Made by a program: the position numbers and the translations under genes. Shown one piece after another: positions 10,837 to 21,145 of a stretch of DNA of 64,000 bases. Under the pieces are notes generated by a model. It was given only the letters and a program-made list of their open reading frames with translations. It did no database searches and was not told where the DNA came from. Each line of letters starts with the position of its first letter. The first letter of the stretch is position 1. Where the stretch lies: contig CALNHX010001044.1 in assembly GCA_940337035.1 (NCBI GenBank), forward strand, positions 186,001 to 250,000, read 5' to 3'. The stretch is from Agriotes lineatus. Its lineage: Eukaryota > Arthropoda > Insecta > Coleoptera > Elateridae.

Positions 10837-13560
10837 TTAATTTTGTCTATGGTTTGCTATAACTAGGTCCTGTGGTAGTTTGCGTTTAAGCCTGGTGTGA
10901 ATATTAGGTTTAAAGAGTTGATAGAATTCCGCACCACTACATGCACTCGCGTTTGAGAGAAATTTTTTCGCACAGTTCTTGATGTATTGATCAATGGGTA
11001 AGATGCCGAGTTCTTCGTGTAGTTGGGTATTTCTAACGTACCACGGTGCGTTGACTATGATTCTTAGGATTTTGTTTTGGAGGCGTTGTATTTTTTGTAT
11101 GTTGGTATTTGAGGTGTTGCACCAGACCGGTGATCCATATAGGACTAAAGGTCGAATTAGGGTTTTATAAAGTAGTGTTGCGCATTCAATTTTTAACGAG
11201 GATTTGCGGTTGATAAGTGGGTATAATTGTTGTAGTCTAGTGTAGCTTTGGGTAAGCTTCTGGTTTATGTGGTACCCCCAGCTTAATCGAGTGTCCAGAT
11301 ATAATCCCAAGTATTTGACAGCACTGTTATTGGGGTTCCAAGGTATTTCATTGTTCGCTATTTGTATGCAAGGAGGATTGCTGAGCCTTCTTAGTGTAAA
11401 AATTTTGGTTTGACATTTGTCAGGATTTATTCTGATGTTCCAAGTTTTGAACCAAGTTAAAAGTTTGTCAGTTGCGGTCTGTAATTTGGAGATTGCTTCA
11501 CTGAGGTTATCGGCTTGCGTGAACATAGAGGTGTCGTCTGCGAAGGTAGCTATTGTAGCACCAGGCTCTGGTAAGTCAGACGTATATATGTTGAAGAGAG
11601 TCGGCCCCAGGATGCTGCCCTGGGGAACTCCAGCTCGGATCTTGGTGACTTCAGACAGGGTTGTTTTGATTTTGACAGCAAATGTTCTGTTGTCCAGGAA
11701 GGAGAATATGGTTGCTTTGAGATAGGCGGGCATTATAATATGAAGGATTTTCTTCTTGAGGCCTTCTATCCATACCCTGTCAAACGCCTGCGCGACATCG
11801 AGGAAGATTGCTACGGTGTATTGTTTATTGTTGAAGCCCCGTTCGATGAGCTCGCTTATTCTTTGAAGCTGGTAACTCGCAGAATGGCCTCTCCTGAAGC
11901 CAAATTGATATTTAGGTATTGTGTTATGATTTTCAATATGCTTAAGTAGTCGACTGTGAATTACTTTTTCGAAGAGCTTGGAAAGTGATGTCAGTAGACT
12001 AATAGGTCTGTAACTGTTTAATTTCTTTTTGTTTTTACCCGGTTTTGGAATCATGACGATCTGTGCATGCTTCCAAGTTTGTGGAAAGTAGCCCATTCTC
12101 ATACAGGCGTTGAGTGTTGAGCTTAGATAGGCTAACGTCTTCTTAGTGAAGTGTTTGAGGATATTGTTGGTGATTAAGTCATGTCCGGGAGATTTTTTAT
12201 CTGGGAAGTTCTGTATGATGCTAAAGAGTTCGTCGGGTGAAGTTGGTAGGATACAGTCGGGTATAGGTACTCTACTTTCTATATCATTGATGACTTGCAG
12301 TTTATGGGTGGGCGTGCAAGTGATTACAGGAGTGAAATTACTTTCAAGATAACTGGCGAAAGCGGCTGCTTTTTCAAGGTCTGTGGTATAGGTTATGTTA
12401 TTATTTTCGGAAGATAATGGGGGGAGTTCATCTTTTTGGTTTAGTATTTTTCTTGTAGTTTTCCATAAGCCCCAGTCTCCCGTGCTAAAGTCAGCTATGT
12501 GCTTTTGGTATGCTGTAAATCTTAAAGTGTCTAACTCTAGTTTGATTCTGTGGGTTATGTTGTTTAGACTGTTTTTGAGTTGGGGATCTCTGGTTCTTTG
12601 CCATTCCCGTCGAAGTTGACTTTTAGTTTTAATTAGCTTAATGACGTATCTAGGAGGACTATAATCAGTCTGATAAGTTCGTCTGGGTGTTGTTGTGGTG
12701 GCAAGTCTAATACTTTCCTCTATTGTTGAGGTAAGATGGCTTATGGCTACATCAATGTCTTTTTCGGTTTGAAGGCTTATTGGACAGTGTAGTTTACTAT
12801 TCATCTGATCTTCAAAGATGTTCCAATCTACTTTGCCATTGATTAGTTTTAAGATGGGTTGCTTGATGGTTAAAGCGTTCGTGAATGATACAATAACAGG
12901 AAGGTGATCAGAATTTAGTTCAATTATGACTTTTTGGTAGATTCGTTTATTAAAATTTTTCTGAAGAACTATGTCAAGTGTATCAGGCTGGTGGTCAGCG
13001 CGATACGGGAAATATGTGTATTCGCTAGGTGCCAGAATTTGAAAAGAGTTATTTGTGGCCAGGTTTTCAAGTTTGTTGCCTTCGGGGTTTGAAGCTCTAC
13101 AACCCCAGAGGGTGTTTTTGGCATTTAGGTCTCCAAGAACCAGCGTTGGTTCGGAAGTATCAAAAACTCTAATTATATCTTCTTCGATAAGTCTAATGTT
13201 GGGCTGCCTGTAAGCACTGATTATTGTGATGTTGCTATGATCATCGAGTTTGGCCTTAATTGCAATCAACTCGACTTTTAAATTGGGGATTTCAGGGAGT
13301 AGAGAATGCACGTATTTGTTTTTGATGAGTATTGCCACTCCACCAGCAGCTACTCTGGAATTTCGATCTTTACGATGTATGTTATAACCTGGTATTTGGA
13401 ATTTAATGGTCTGATCTAGGTGTGTTTCTGTTATGCAGGCAATGTCTACGTTGTACCTTGCTAGGAAACTAATAAGTAGTGAGCGTTGGTTGATGATGCC
13501 ATTAGCGTTCCAATTAAGGATGGTTAAGCTTTGTATCGTTTTCCTACGATTATGGTCCAT
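10837..13560 (-). CDS. Jockey ORF2: AP-type endonuclease and reverse transcriptase
   Basis: An intact frame. I prefer the ATG at 13558-13560 (MDHNRRK...) over the upstream one at 13632, because it overlaps the ORF1 stop by 11 nt, a common LINE arrangement. The N-terminal endonuclease has 'LNWNANGI', 'CITETHLD', 'SAYRQPN', 'LGDLNAKNTLWG' and the terminal 'SDHLPV' catalytic motif. The reverse transcriptase has 'NSYRPISLL', 'FLDVAQAFDRVW', 'GVPQGSILGP' and the active site 'FADDTS'. A C-terminal 'SPVWCNTSNTNIQKIQRLQNKILR' type region, interrupted by no stop, follows. No RNase H domain is seen, as expected for Jockey. Length (about 906 codons) is normal for the clade, so the protein could be functional. 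Confidence 0.93.
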   Translation of the reverse strand: MDHNRRKTIQSLTILNWNANGIINQRSLLISFLARYNVDIACITETHLDQTIKFQIPGYNIHRKDRNSRVAAGGVAILIKNKYVHSLLPEIPNLKVELIAIKAKLDDHSNITIISAYRQPNIRLIEEDIIRVFDTSEPTLVLGDLNAKNTLWGCRASNPEGNKLENLATNNSFQILAPSEYTYFPYRADHQPDTLDIVLQKNFNKRIYQKVIIELNSDHLPVIVSFTNALTIKQPILKLINGKVDWNIFEDQMNSKLHCPISLQTEKDIDVAISHLTSTIEESIRLATTTTPRRTYQTDYSPPRYVIKLIKTKSQLRREWQRTRDPQLKNSLNNITHRIKLELDTLRFTAYQKHIADFSTGDWGLWKTTRKILNQKDELPPLSSENNNITYTTDLEKAAAFASYLESNFTPVITCTPTHKLQVINDIESRVPIPDCILPTSPDELFSIIQNFPDKKSPGHDLITNNILKHFTKKTLAYLSSTLNACMRMGYFPQTWKHAQIVMIPKPGKNKKKLNSYRPISLLTSLSKLFEKVIHSRLLKHIENHNTIPKYQFGFRRGHSASYQLQRISELIERGFNNKQYTVAIFLDVAQAFDRVWIEGLKKKILHIIMPAYLKATIFSFLDNRTFAVKIKTTLSEVTKIRAGVPQGSILGPTLFNIYTSDLPEPGATIATFADDTSMFTQADNLSEAISKLQTATDKLLTWFKTWNIRINPDKCQTKIFTLRRLSNPPCIQIANNEIPWNPNNSAVKYLGLYLDTRLSWGYHINQKLTQSYTRLQQLYPLINRKSSLKIECATLLYKTLIRPLVLYGSPVWCNTSNTNIQKIQRLQNKILRIIVNAPWYVRNTQLHEELGILPIDQYIKNCAKKFLSNASACSGAEFYQLFKPNIHTRLKRKLPQDLVIANHRQN

Positions 13561-14574
13561 TGATGAGCATTGGTAGGAGAGTGTTGATAATGAAAGTTTT
13601 GATTTGACTGAGATATGGCGTAATGAGATCAAGTAGAGTTTGGATAAGGTTGTTTGGTATTGAGGATGTATTTAGTGAGGTAGGAGTAGGAGTAGTGTTC
13701 GGAATTAGGTTACGCTTGAGTTTGTCTGCAAAAGTCTGGGTGCTGTTTACATACGAATTAGTTGGTTGAGTTCGTTTACGTTGTTTTAACAGCTCAATGT
13801 GATGAGGACAGCCGCGATAATTTGCGCTATGATCGCCTCCACAGTTAATGCATTTGGGTGGATCACTTGGTTTCTTTTGACAGTCAGTGTGTAAGTGGTT
13901 CCCTGCGCATTTTACGCATTGTGGTGTTAAACTACAGTAGTTTTTCGTATGGCCATACTGCTGGCACCTATGGCACTGGGGAATGCTTTTGGGTTTCCTT
14001 CTGGCCTCTACTGTTACAATGGAATGGAACATTGATTTAAGCGAGTAAATTCGTTTTGCTTGTTCGTTATTGGTTAATTCTAATGCACAAACTGGTAGGG
14101 CTTTCTATCCTTGGTGTATAGACGCGTTACTTTAGTTATTGGTACTTGACTGATTAGCTCCTTTTTTATTTCATCATCAGCGAGGGATAATGGAACGTTT
14201 TTAATAACTACAGCTATTGGTTTATCATTCGGATTTTGGTAGGTATGATATGGAACTTGGTTTTCTGTGAAGTATTTGGTTAATGTTCGAAAGTCTTCTA
14301 TTTTTGTTAGATTGATGCGTAGTGTAGTTGTGTTGTATATAGTAGAAAAAGCTCCCGTTGCTTTGCTTTTTATATCTTCAATTAGGGCTGTGTGGTTTAT
14401 GGAATTTGGTAAATATATTGGTGGAATTTTTGCGTTAGGTGTTGTCGTTTCTGATTGTGTATTATCTTCTACTTCTGAGGGGTTGTTGCTGGAGGATTCA
14501 CCATCAGTTAGTTTCTTTTCAGGCTTGCTGGTAGATAATATTTGTTGCTGGCTAATAAGTCTTGAGAGGACCAT
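13550..14574 (-). pseudogene. Jockey ORF1 (gag-like nucleic-acid-binding protein), one frameshift
   Basis: Two frames, 14080-14574 and 13550-14032, together make ORF1. The N-terminal part is Ser/Thr-rich, then comes an RRM/gag-like region ('VVIKNVPLSLADDEI'). The C-terminal part has three CCHC-type zinc knuckles (CHRCQQYGHTKNYC, CVKCAGNHLHTDC, CINCGGDHSANYRGC). Homologous codons run past the stop at 14080 in the second frame, so a single-base frameshift near 14090 breaks it. The ORF1 stop overlaps the ORF2 start. Confidence 0.88.
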
Positions 14575-14833
14575 GCGTAACGCTTTTGAACGTCATTAAT
14601 TGGCGGTGAGAGATGATCATGATTGCGCTTAGCAGGCGCGCGATAATTCATTTTGGTTTCATTGACCGGGATGTTTATGTTAACGATAAGTAAAATAAAT
14701 TTTACTTACAATATTTGCTACGGATAGCCTTAGAGGTCAAGCGTATCGCACCGATATCAGACAGGCTAAGAACGTCTGCACTGTATCACTGTTCGTACTC
14801 GACTATGAACAATATATCTACACATACACAAAC

Positions 14834-15195
14834 AAACCAATAGTTTGGTGGAGGTATGTTGATGTGTTTGCAATTTGGCCTTATAGTATATACGAAGTAA
14901 ACATATTTCTTGAACACATTAACAGTAAAGGTACCTCCATCAAATTCACATTAGAAACAGAGCAACACAATCAGTTACCGATTCTTGATACACTAATCAC
15001 AGGCACAATAAATACTTTTGAAACATCAATATACCCCAAGAAAACCAACACCAACAGCTACTTACATTTTAACTTCAATCATCACAAAAACATAAAGCAG
15101 GTGTTGTAAAAAGTCTTTACGATAGACCCAAAGTTGTTTGCTCTACTAATAAAATCTTCAAAAAAGAAAAAGGATTTATTATTCATGTTTTAAAA
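14834..15195 (+). pseudogene. Penelope-like reverse transcriptase fragment
   Basis: From 14834 the plus strand reads through a PLE reverse-transcriptase active-site region: 'VWWRYVD', then 'VFAIW', lacking one Asp codon of the usual YVDD. It continues as 'FLEHINSKGTSIKFTLE', 'LPILDTLI' and 'YLHFNFNHH'. The frame stops at 15109, though recognisable codons continue for about 60 nt in other frames. It is a short scrap abutting the Jockey 5' end on one side and gypsy DNA on the other. Confidence 0.75.
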
Positions 15196-15204
15196 GATAA
15201 CGAC

Positions 15205-15355
15205 GCCCGTATTTTACAAACCACGTTCAATTCCCTTAGCATACCGAGCTAAATTAGAAGCCGAATTAGAACGGATACAGCTAGAAGGGGTAATTACACC
15301 TATCTAAACTAGTTTATGGAGCACGCCTTTAGTTCCAGTTCTTAAATCGGACTGC
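15205..15355 (+). pseudogene. Ty3/gypsy (Mag-like) reverse transcriptase, N-terminal fragment
   Basis: The plus strand reads 'YKPRSIPLAYRAKLEAELER' and, beyond an in-frame stop, 'SLWSTPLVPVLKSD'. This is the entry region of gypsy reverse transcriptases. The palm domain is missing: the next recognisable segment is the RNase H/integrase junction at 15388, so about 1 kb has been deleted. Confidence 0.75.
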
Positions 15356-15387
15356 TAGAGCATTCGTCCTAATGCCACCTAAGTGCA

Positions 15388-15666
15388 ATGGACATTTGTG
15401 ATACCACAGCAAAATTATTCGACCGAACTTTGACTACGCATGGTATTATAAGTGAATATATAACGGGTGTTGAGAATTTCGTAGCGGACTACGTATTACG
15501 AGCACCTTTGAAAATTCAGGAACAATCTGCAAGTAGGACAAGTAGGAGTATCTATTTACATTTGATAGGGACAATGGGTGTGGTAGTAGATGCTAAATTA
15601 ATTAGGTCTAATTCAGAAGAAGACCCAGTGCTAGGAAACATTTTGGCGTTCATAACCAAAAGGTAA
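15388..15666 (+). pseudogene. Gypsy (Mag-like) end of RNase H / linker
   Basis: Ninety-two codons include 'ISEYITGVENFVADYVLRAPL', matching the conserved 'Y..G..N.VAD.LSR.PL' that closes gypsy RNase H. They then run into the linker before integrase. The frame ends at 15664, and integrase starts a few bases later in another frame. Confidence 0.72.
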
Positions 15667-15675
15667 CCAAATAAT

Positions 15676-16240
15676 GTGGAAGGAGAAACAATTAAACGAT
15701 TCTTTCTAAGAAAGAATGAATTAACCGTAGAAAGGGGATGTTTAATGTGGGGGTACAGGGTTGTAATTCTGGAAAAATTGAGGGGTCATATGCTTAGAGA
15801 ATTTCATGTTAGCCATCTAGGCATAATCAAAATGAAGGCATTAGCGAGGTCATACATGTGGTGGCCCGGTATAGTCTGGAATATAGAGAAAACTACAAGG
15901 GCATGTATATCTTGTTTAAAAATGCGAGACGATCCGAGAAAAGTTACGTTGACTCCATGGCCTACCCTAGCAGCAGTTTGGGAACGAGTTCATATCAATT
16001 TCTTAGGTCCAGTTAACGCAAAGTATTTTTTCATTGTGTTTTACGCATATCCCAAGTGGGTGGAAATAGATCAGATGTGTACTGCAACATCGAGTCAAAC
16101 AATACCTAAATTAAGAAAAATATTTGCACGGTTCGGGTTACTGCAGATACGAGTAAGCGACAATGGTGCTCAATTAGCATCAAAGGAATTTATTTTTTGT
16201 TTTTACTTTTCTTTAAAGAATGGTATACAGCACAGAACTA
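15676..16240 (+). pseudogene. Gypsy (Mag-like) integrase, part 1
   Basis: Integrase with an HHCC-type zinc site: His residues in 'FHVSHLGIIKMK' and Cys residues in 'ACISCLK'. The motif 'ALARSYMWWPGI' is characteristic of Mag-like elements. The catalytic core follows ('HINFLGPV', 'VSDNGAQLAS'). The first catalytic Asp is replaced: the sequence reads HINFLGP where DFAGP is usual. Coding sequence is cut at 16240 by a MITE and resumes exactly at 16778. Confidence 0.85.
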
Positions 16241-16777
16241 GAGGGTGTTCCATAATTTTCCATCACTTTTTTTTTGTTTGTATGTTATGAACAAAGTCTA
16301 GCCATGCCGAATACCAGGTACCTTAGCCACCGACTACTGTGGTCGAAAGTCCTACTTAGCATTTTTCGGAGATTAAGGAGTCCCAACGCTAGTAATATCT
16401 ATTACTGTTTGTATAAAATTAAGAATTTCTGAAAACTATGAAGTTGTTAATTTCATGGCCGATTAGATATGCATTAGATAAGAAAACTGCCATAATTTGC
16501 CTAAATAAAATATAAATCTGATCTTGCCTTTGGATTAAAAAAATCATGGCGCCCTAGATAAAAAGGGCAATATAAAATTGTGCAAAATGTTCACTCAGCT
16601 ATACTTTTGTTATTATGTAACATATCCTTTGCTAGGGTTGGATCTTCTTAATCTCGGCAATATTATATGACCGTATGACCACAGCGGTCGGTGTCGGTAC
16701 CTGGTACTCGGCATGCCTAGACTTTGTTTATAACATACAAATAAAATAAACGTGATGGGAAATTATGGGACACCCTC
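16241..16777. mobile_element. TA-flanked MITE with ~110-bp terminal inverted repeats
   Basis: Both ends start GAGGGTGT(T/C)CCATAATTT(T/C)CCATCAC, and the inverted similarity extends about 110 bp inward, past 'accaggtacc'. It is flanked by TA (16239-16240 and 16778-16779), as in Tc1/mariner. Removing it with one TA restores an uninterrupted integrase frame, so the borders are secure. No coding capacity was seen. Confidence 0.92.
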
Positions 16778-16902
16778 TACTCCTACCTTGTATCCCGCCA
16801 CCAATGGAGCTGCTGAGAATGCGGTAAGAACTTTTAAAAGGGCCATGAGTGCATCACTTCATGATCCGGGTAATAAGGGCACTTCTATAGATATTTTAGT
16901 AA
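16778..16902 (+). pseudogene. Gypsy (Mag-like) integrase, part 2
   Basis: The segment reads 'TPTLYPATNGAAENAVRTFK', the conserved segment with the third catalytic Glu (in AAENAV) of gypsy integrase. It runs to the RTE insertion point at 16902. Confidence 0.88.
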
Positions 16903-18672
16903 TATATATAGATTAGCGCTACAGGCCCTGTAGGTCTAAGGCTTGTTGTACTATTTTCTTCCATCCTTTCCTCTCGGTTGCCTTTTGTTCCCATTCTACG
17001 ATTCCTAGTTCCAGCAAGTCTTTTTCTACACTGTTCAGCCAGTTATTTTTCGGTCTGCCCCTCTTCTTTTTTGTTTCTATTTTGCTTTTCAACATCTTCT
17101 TTGTCACCCGGCAGTCTAGGAGTCTTTGACCATGTCCAAGCCATCGTATTTGGTGGGACCTGACTGTTGCCGTAATGCTTGGGTGACCATATAGCTTCAT
17201 AATCTACTCGTTTGTTCTTCTTTCCCAAGCGTCATGTAGTTTCTTTCCTCCATAAATTCTTCTGAGTATCTTTCTTTCCCAGATTTCTAATTTGTTGGCT
17301 TCACTTTTGTTTAATATCCATGTTTCACACCCGCACAGGACCACTGGTTTGATAACCGTTTGATATATTCGGACTTTTGTTTTTATGGACACGTTTTTTT
17401 GATTTATAAACGCTTAATAAAGCTCCCGCACTTCTGTTACCACTATTTAGTCTTTCGTTTATATCCACACTTTCATCAAAGTTATTTGTCAAAACAACAC
17501 CCAGGTATTTAAATCTGTTCACTTTTTCAAATTTTTAGTTTTTACCGTCGACTACACTGGTTACCACTAGGTCGCCCTCTTCCGATGTACTTCCTCCTCT
17601 CATTACCATATATTTGGTTTACTCTTCATTTATTTGTAATCCCTTTCCTCTTGCCGCTTTTTCTAGTTGAATTAATTCTTTTAATTCCTTTTTTGTCCTA
17701 GTGATTATTGTTAAATCGTCGACGTATCCTAAACATTGATGTAGGTGATTTAAAATTGTGCCTTGCGTATGTATTTTACTTTCTCTCATTACCTTTTCCA
17801 ACATTAGATTGAACAATAATGAGGATAACGGATCCCCTTGTCTCAGACCTCGGTTGACATTAATGCTTTCTGAAACATTTCCATTAATCATAACCTTGCT
17901 TTCCGAGCCCTGCATTGTTAGCTTTGTTAGTCGTACTAATTTTGTCGGTATCCCTAGATTGGTCATAGCTTCGCAAAGTTTTTCCCTATTTATGGTATCG
18001 TACGCTGTTTTAAAATCAATAAATATAACGTGTAGGGCTAGATTGTGTGCATAGCTGTTTGCTTGAATTTGTTTTATTGTAAAGATCTGATCGTTTACAG
18101 ATCTATTTTGTCTGAAGCCGCATTGGTATTCTCCTAGAATTTTTTCTGCCCACTCGTTAATGCGATCTTTTAGGCAACTAGCCATAACCTTATATGTCAC
18201 ATCTAGAAGTGCTATACCCCTGTAGTTGTCACATACGGCGATATCCCCTTTCTTATGTACTGGGTGTATAATTGCTTCTAACCCCCTTTTGGGAATTTTT
18301 TCTTCTCTCCACACCTTTAAAATAAACAAATGTATACGTTCGTGCAGCTTATCCCCCCCTTGTTGGATTAGTTCCACTATTATCCCATTTTCACCGGCAC
18401 TTTTATTAATTCCTTGATGGCTTATAATATTTTGAATTTCGCGTAAGCTTGGTTCATTTATTCTGTCTTTGTTATGATCTGCTAACTCGTAAATTGTCTC
18501 GTTCAATTCAGGATTCTGACCTCTTAACATTTCTTCAAAATGTTGTCTCCATCTACTTAGGATTTCTTGAGCACCTCCTATTAAATTACCGCATTTATCC
18601 TTACAGTACATCATTTGTGGGTGGTATTCTTTGCTATGCTGTTTAATTCCTTTGTAGAAGTTTCATATTTTT
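16903..18672 (-). mobile_element. RTE-clade LINE, 5'-truncated, inserted in gypsy integrase
   Basis: It is bounded by a 15-bp direct repeat, tagatattttagtaa (16888-16902 and 18673-18687). The gypsy coding sequence on either side belongs together. In minus sense the element contains most of a reverse transcriptase and its C-terminal tail but no endonuclease, so it is truncated at the 5' end. Confidence 0.92.
16919..18614 (-). pseudogene. RTE reverse transcriptase and C-terminal domain, broken
   Basis: The main frame (17619-18614) carries 'DNYRGIALLDVTYKV', 'ECQCGFR'-type 'GEYQCGFRQNRS', 'VIFIDFKTAYDTI', 'GLRQGDPLSSLLFN' and the active site 'GYVDDLTII'. Further frames at 17325-17522 ('FKYLGVVLT'), 17204-17392 ('KPVVLCGCETWILNKSEANKLEIWERKILRRIYGG') and 16919-17200 ('RWLGHGQRLLD..RGRPKNNWLNSVEKDL') complete the thumb and tail. 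Several frameshifts and stops separate them. YVDD replaces the more usual YADD of the clade. Confidence 0.88.
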
Positions 18673-18687
18673 TAGATATTTTAGTAA

Positions 18688-19120
18688 GCAGATTTTTAAT
18701 AAGTTATAAGAACGCAATTCATTGTACCATAGTCCTACGGAATTAATGTTTGGACATCAGTTAAGAACCTGGTTAAGTTACATTAGACCTAGTAATGAAA
18801 ATGATAATAACGAACAACCATTAACTCAGGAGAAGGGGAAACTGAAAGTACATTTTTCAGAGAGTGATTCTGTAATGGTTACGGAATACCCACAAGTAAA
18901 CGAAAAAAACTGGACGCCAGCGGCGATTAAAGAAAGATTAAGGAAAGTCACTTTTTTGTGTGAACTGGAAGGTAACAAGCGGGTTTGGAAACGACACGCT
19001 AACCAAATGGTTTTGTACCAGAGACCGCCTGGTGGTAATGGGGAAGAAAAAGGAGGAACGTGTAATGTTGTAACGTATAGAATAAGTGTAGATAGTTTAT
19101 TCACCACTACATTAACTTAA
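18688..19120 (+). pseudogene. Gypsy (Mag-like) integrase, C-terminal part
   Basis: It continues the integrase after the RTE: 'SPTELMFGHQLRT', then 'VMVTEYPQVNEKNWTPAAI' and 'RVWKRHANQMVLY', the chromodomain-less C-terminal segment typical of Mag-like elements. One frameshift is present near 18722-18730. Confidence 0.85.
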
Positions 19121-19135
19121 GGTTGCTTAAGGGTA

Positions 19136-19504
19136 TAGTTGGCCTAGAGCTATTTGGTTAAACCGTCTTAAAATGGTACATAAAGATAAGCGCATTACAA
19201 GCAACTTATCTAAACGAGCCAGACTGAGTCAACATTTTAACTCATTTTCAGTTGTAATTGTATTTAGAGAATGCAAATCAATACAGTAGATGGAGTAAAC
19301 ATTTTACATAAATGACTTGTAATTGATATTTAATGAATTTATCCCTAAAACTACAACATGGCAGTAGTGGTTTTCAAACTTTTAAAATATAATTTGAGAA
19401 GCCGGTCCTGGTATTTTACCTGCAGTACACCTTTTAATGGATTTTACATAGGATTACTACTTACGCTTTTAAGACGGTTTAACAAAATAACTCTACACCG
19501 ACTA
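19136..19504. mobile_element. MITE with ~40-bp terminal inverted repeats
   Basis: The left end tagttggcctagagctattt...ttaaaccgtcttaaaa is mirrored by ttttaagacggtttaac...ctctacaccgacta at the right. Flanking TA dinucleotides (19134-19135, 19505-19506) suggest a Tc1/mariner-type non-autonomous element. No coding capacity was seen. Confidence 0.72.
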
Positions 19505-19611
19505 TAGCAGGTAGTTTGGACGGCACTCGTGTGCGAACTTTAGCACGTTACGGTCTGCCTAGAACCATGTTAGTGTATTGTTGATAGTGAATAATTATAG
19601 GGTTTTAGAAA

Positions 19612-19992
19612 GTGCTGCGTTTGATTATTACTATAATTAACAGAACCAACATACATTACAATAATAGCCAAGGAAACAATTATAATCAATTTCGAAAAAA
19701 TTACAATAAGTTTAAAAGGCAATGCTATTATAATAATTACCGGCAACAACTGGAAGATAATTCTAAAATATTCACGAACATGGTAAAAATAAAAATCAAG
19801 AAAAGGTATCCAAACATTTACAAAGTGCTAAATGAAGAAAGAAGAAAACAACCACAAGACAATGGTAACTGGAGAAATAGAGAAAATCAAAGAAAAAAGC
19901 AACCACAAGGAAATAAAAAATGCTGTTATAGGGAAAGTACAAGAAAAGGAAATTATACAATTTATCAATCAACGAACTGTCAAGATTATTAA
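19612..19992 (+). pseudogene. Gypsy-like gag C-terminal remnant (Asn/Gln/Lys-rich)
   Basis: A 126-codon frame, very rich in Asn, Gln, Lys and Arg. It lies just upstream of protease and reverse-transcriptase remnants in the same sense, so it is read as the tail of gag. No intact zinc knuckle is visible. Assignment is from position and composition. Confidence 0.4.
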
Positions 19993-20084
19993 CAGCAATA
20001 GTTGAAGGTGCATATTTAAAAGAAGGAAGAAAAGTTTTAGAATTATAGGAACAATTATAGGGGGTATGAATGATCAAATTTTAG

Positions 20085-21145
20085 AAAAGGAAATAATTTT
20101 ACCATTTGTATTAATTAATTTCAATAATAAAAATTATTCTGAATTATAAGATACAGGTGCCAAGATATCTTTAGTTAGAGAACTAGTAGTTTTAGAAAAC
20201 AAAGTGTAATTGAGAAACTAATTTTCAAAATTTCTCATGTGGATTTATATTCGGCCTACAATACGAAATTTTATATTTCAAATAAACTGTGATTATAGAA
20301 TTTATGATAGGAAACAGAAGAGTATTAACAAGATTTTTGATAGTAAAAGAGTTACATCTGAATTTTATCTTAGGAACAGATTTCTTGGAACAGAATAAAG
20401 TGAAGATTAATGTAGAGGAAAAATGTATGGTAATTGAAGAAGAAAGAATTAAAGTGTATAACAAAGTGGATAATATAAAGAATGAGATAATGATAAATGA
20501 TTTTATATTAAATGAATTAATTAAAGAAAAGCAGATAGGAAAGCAGAATTGGCAATTTCAGGAAGAAACAATTAAGATGTTAGAAGCTAATATTAATCTT
20601 GTGAATAACCTAACAACAACTATTAAATATTATAATCATAAATTGGAAATCACAGAATCTTTTTCAGTAAAAACATATCCAATATCATATAAATTTAGAT
20701 TAAAAATTTAAACCATGTTAAAAAATGGAATAATTGAAAGAAGCTCTACTTCATATAACAATCCTATAATAGTTGTTATGAAAAAGAACTCAACGTTACG
20801 ATTATGTCTCGTTTAAATCAAATAACAAAGCCACAATTTGAAGCTCCGCAGACGATATATAGTTTATTAGCGAAGATACATAATAAACGAATATTTTCAA
20901 AATTAGATTTAAAGAATTCATTTACATGAAGATTCTAGAAAGTACAAAGGCTTAAAAGTAGCAGAAGAGGTATTTCAATTTAAGGTAGTTCCATTTGGAT
21001 TATCTACATCATGTACAGCATTACTAAAGGCAATGCAAAGAATATTAAATAAATTTGAGAAATTTTGTATTCATTTTATTGATGATATTTTATTATACAG
21101 TGGTACTATAAAAAAGCATATGTTACATTTAATCATTATATTATG
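20085..21145 (+). pseudogene. Second Ty3/gypsy remnant: protease and reverse transcriptase
   Basis: The plus strand shows a retropepsin loop 'DTGAKISLV' near 20150, then 'LHLNFILGTDFLEQNKVKI' (20289-20711 frame), where the protease ends. Reverse transcriptase follows: 'MLKNGIIERSSTSYNNPIIV', 'IFSKLDLKNSF', 'VPFGLSTSCTALLKAMQRIL' and the active site 'FIDDILLYSG' near 21080. Several stops and frameshifts interrupt it. It breaks off near 21145 against the LOA-like LINE. It is distinct from the Mag-like remnant. Confidence 0.8.

Larger units (their letters stand above)
10687..14840 (-). mobile_element. Jockey-clade non-LTR retrotransposon, nearly full length
   Basis: In minus-strand sense this comprises a 5' UTR (about 14600-14840), ORF1 with gag-like zinc knuckles, ORF2 with endonuclease and reverse transcriptase, a short 3' UTR, and an oligo-A tail seen as T13 at 10687-10699. 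Domain order and the overlapping ORF1/ORF2 layout fit the Jockey clade. No clear target duplication was found. The 5' border is approximate. Confidence 0.9.

Noticed and set aside
19612..21145. Continuation of the Mag-like gypsy element
   Set aside because: It begins with gag/protease again after the integrase end of the first element, and its reverse transcriptase is of a different type, so it is a separate element.
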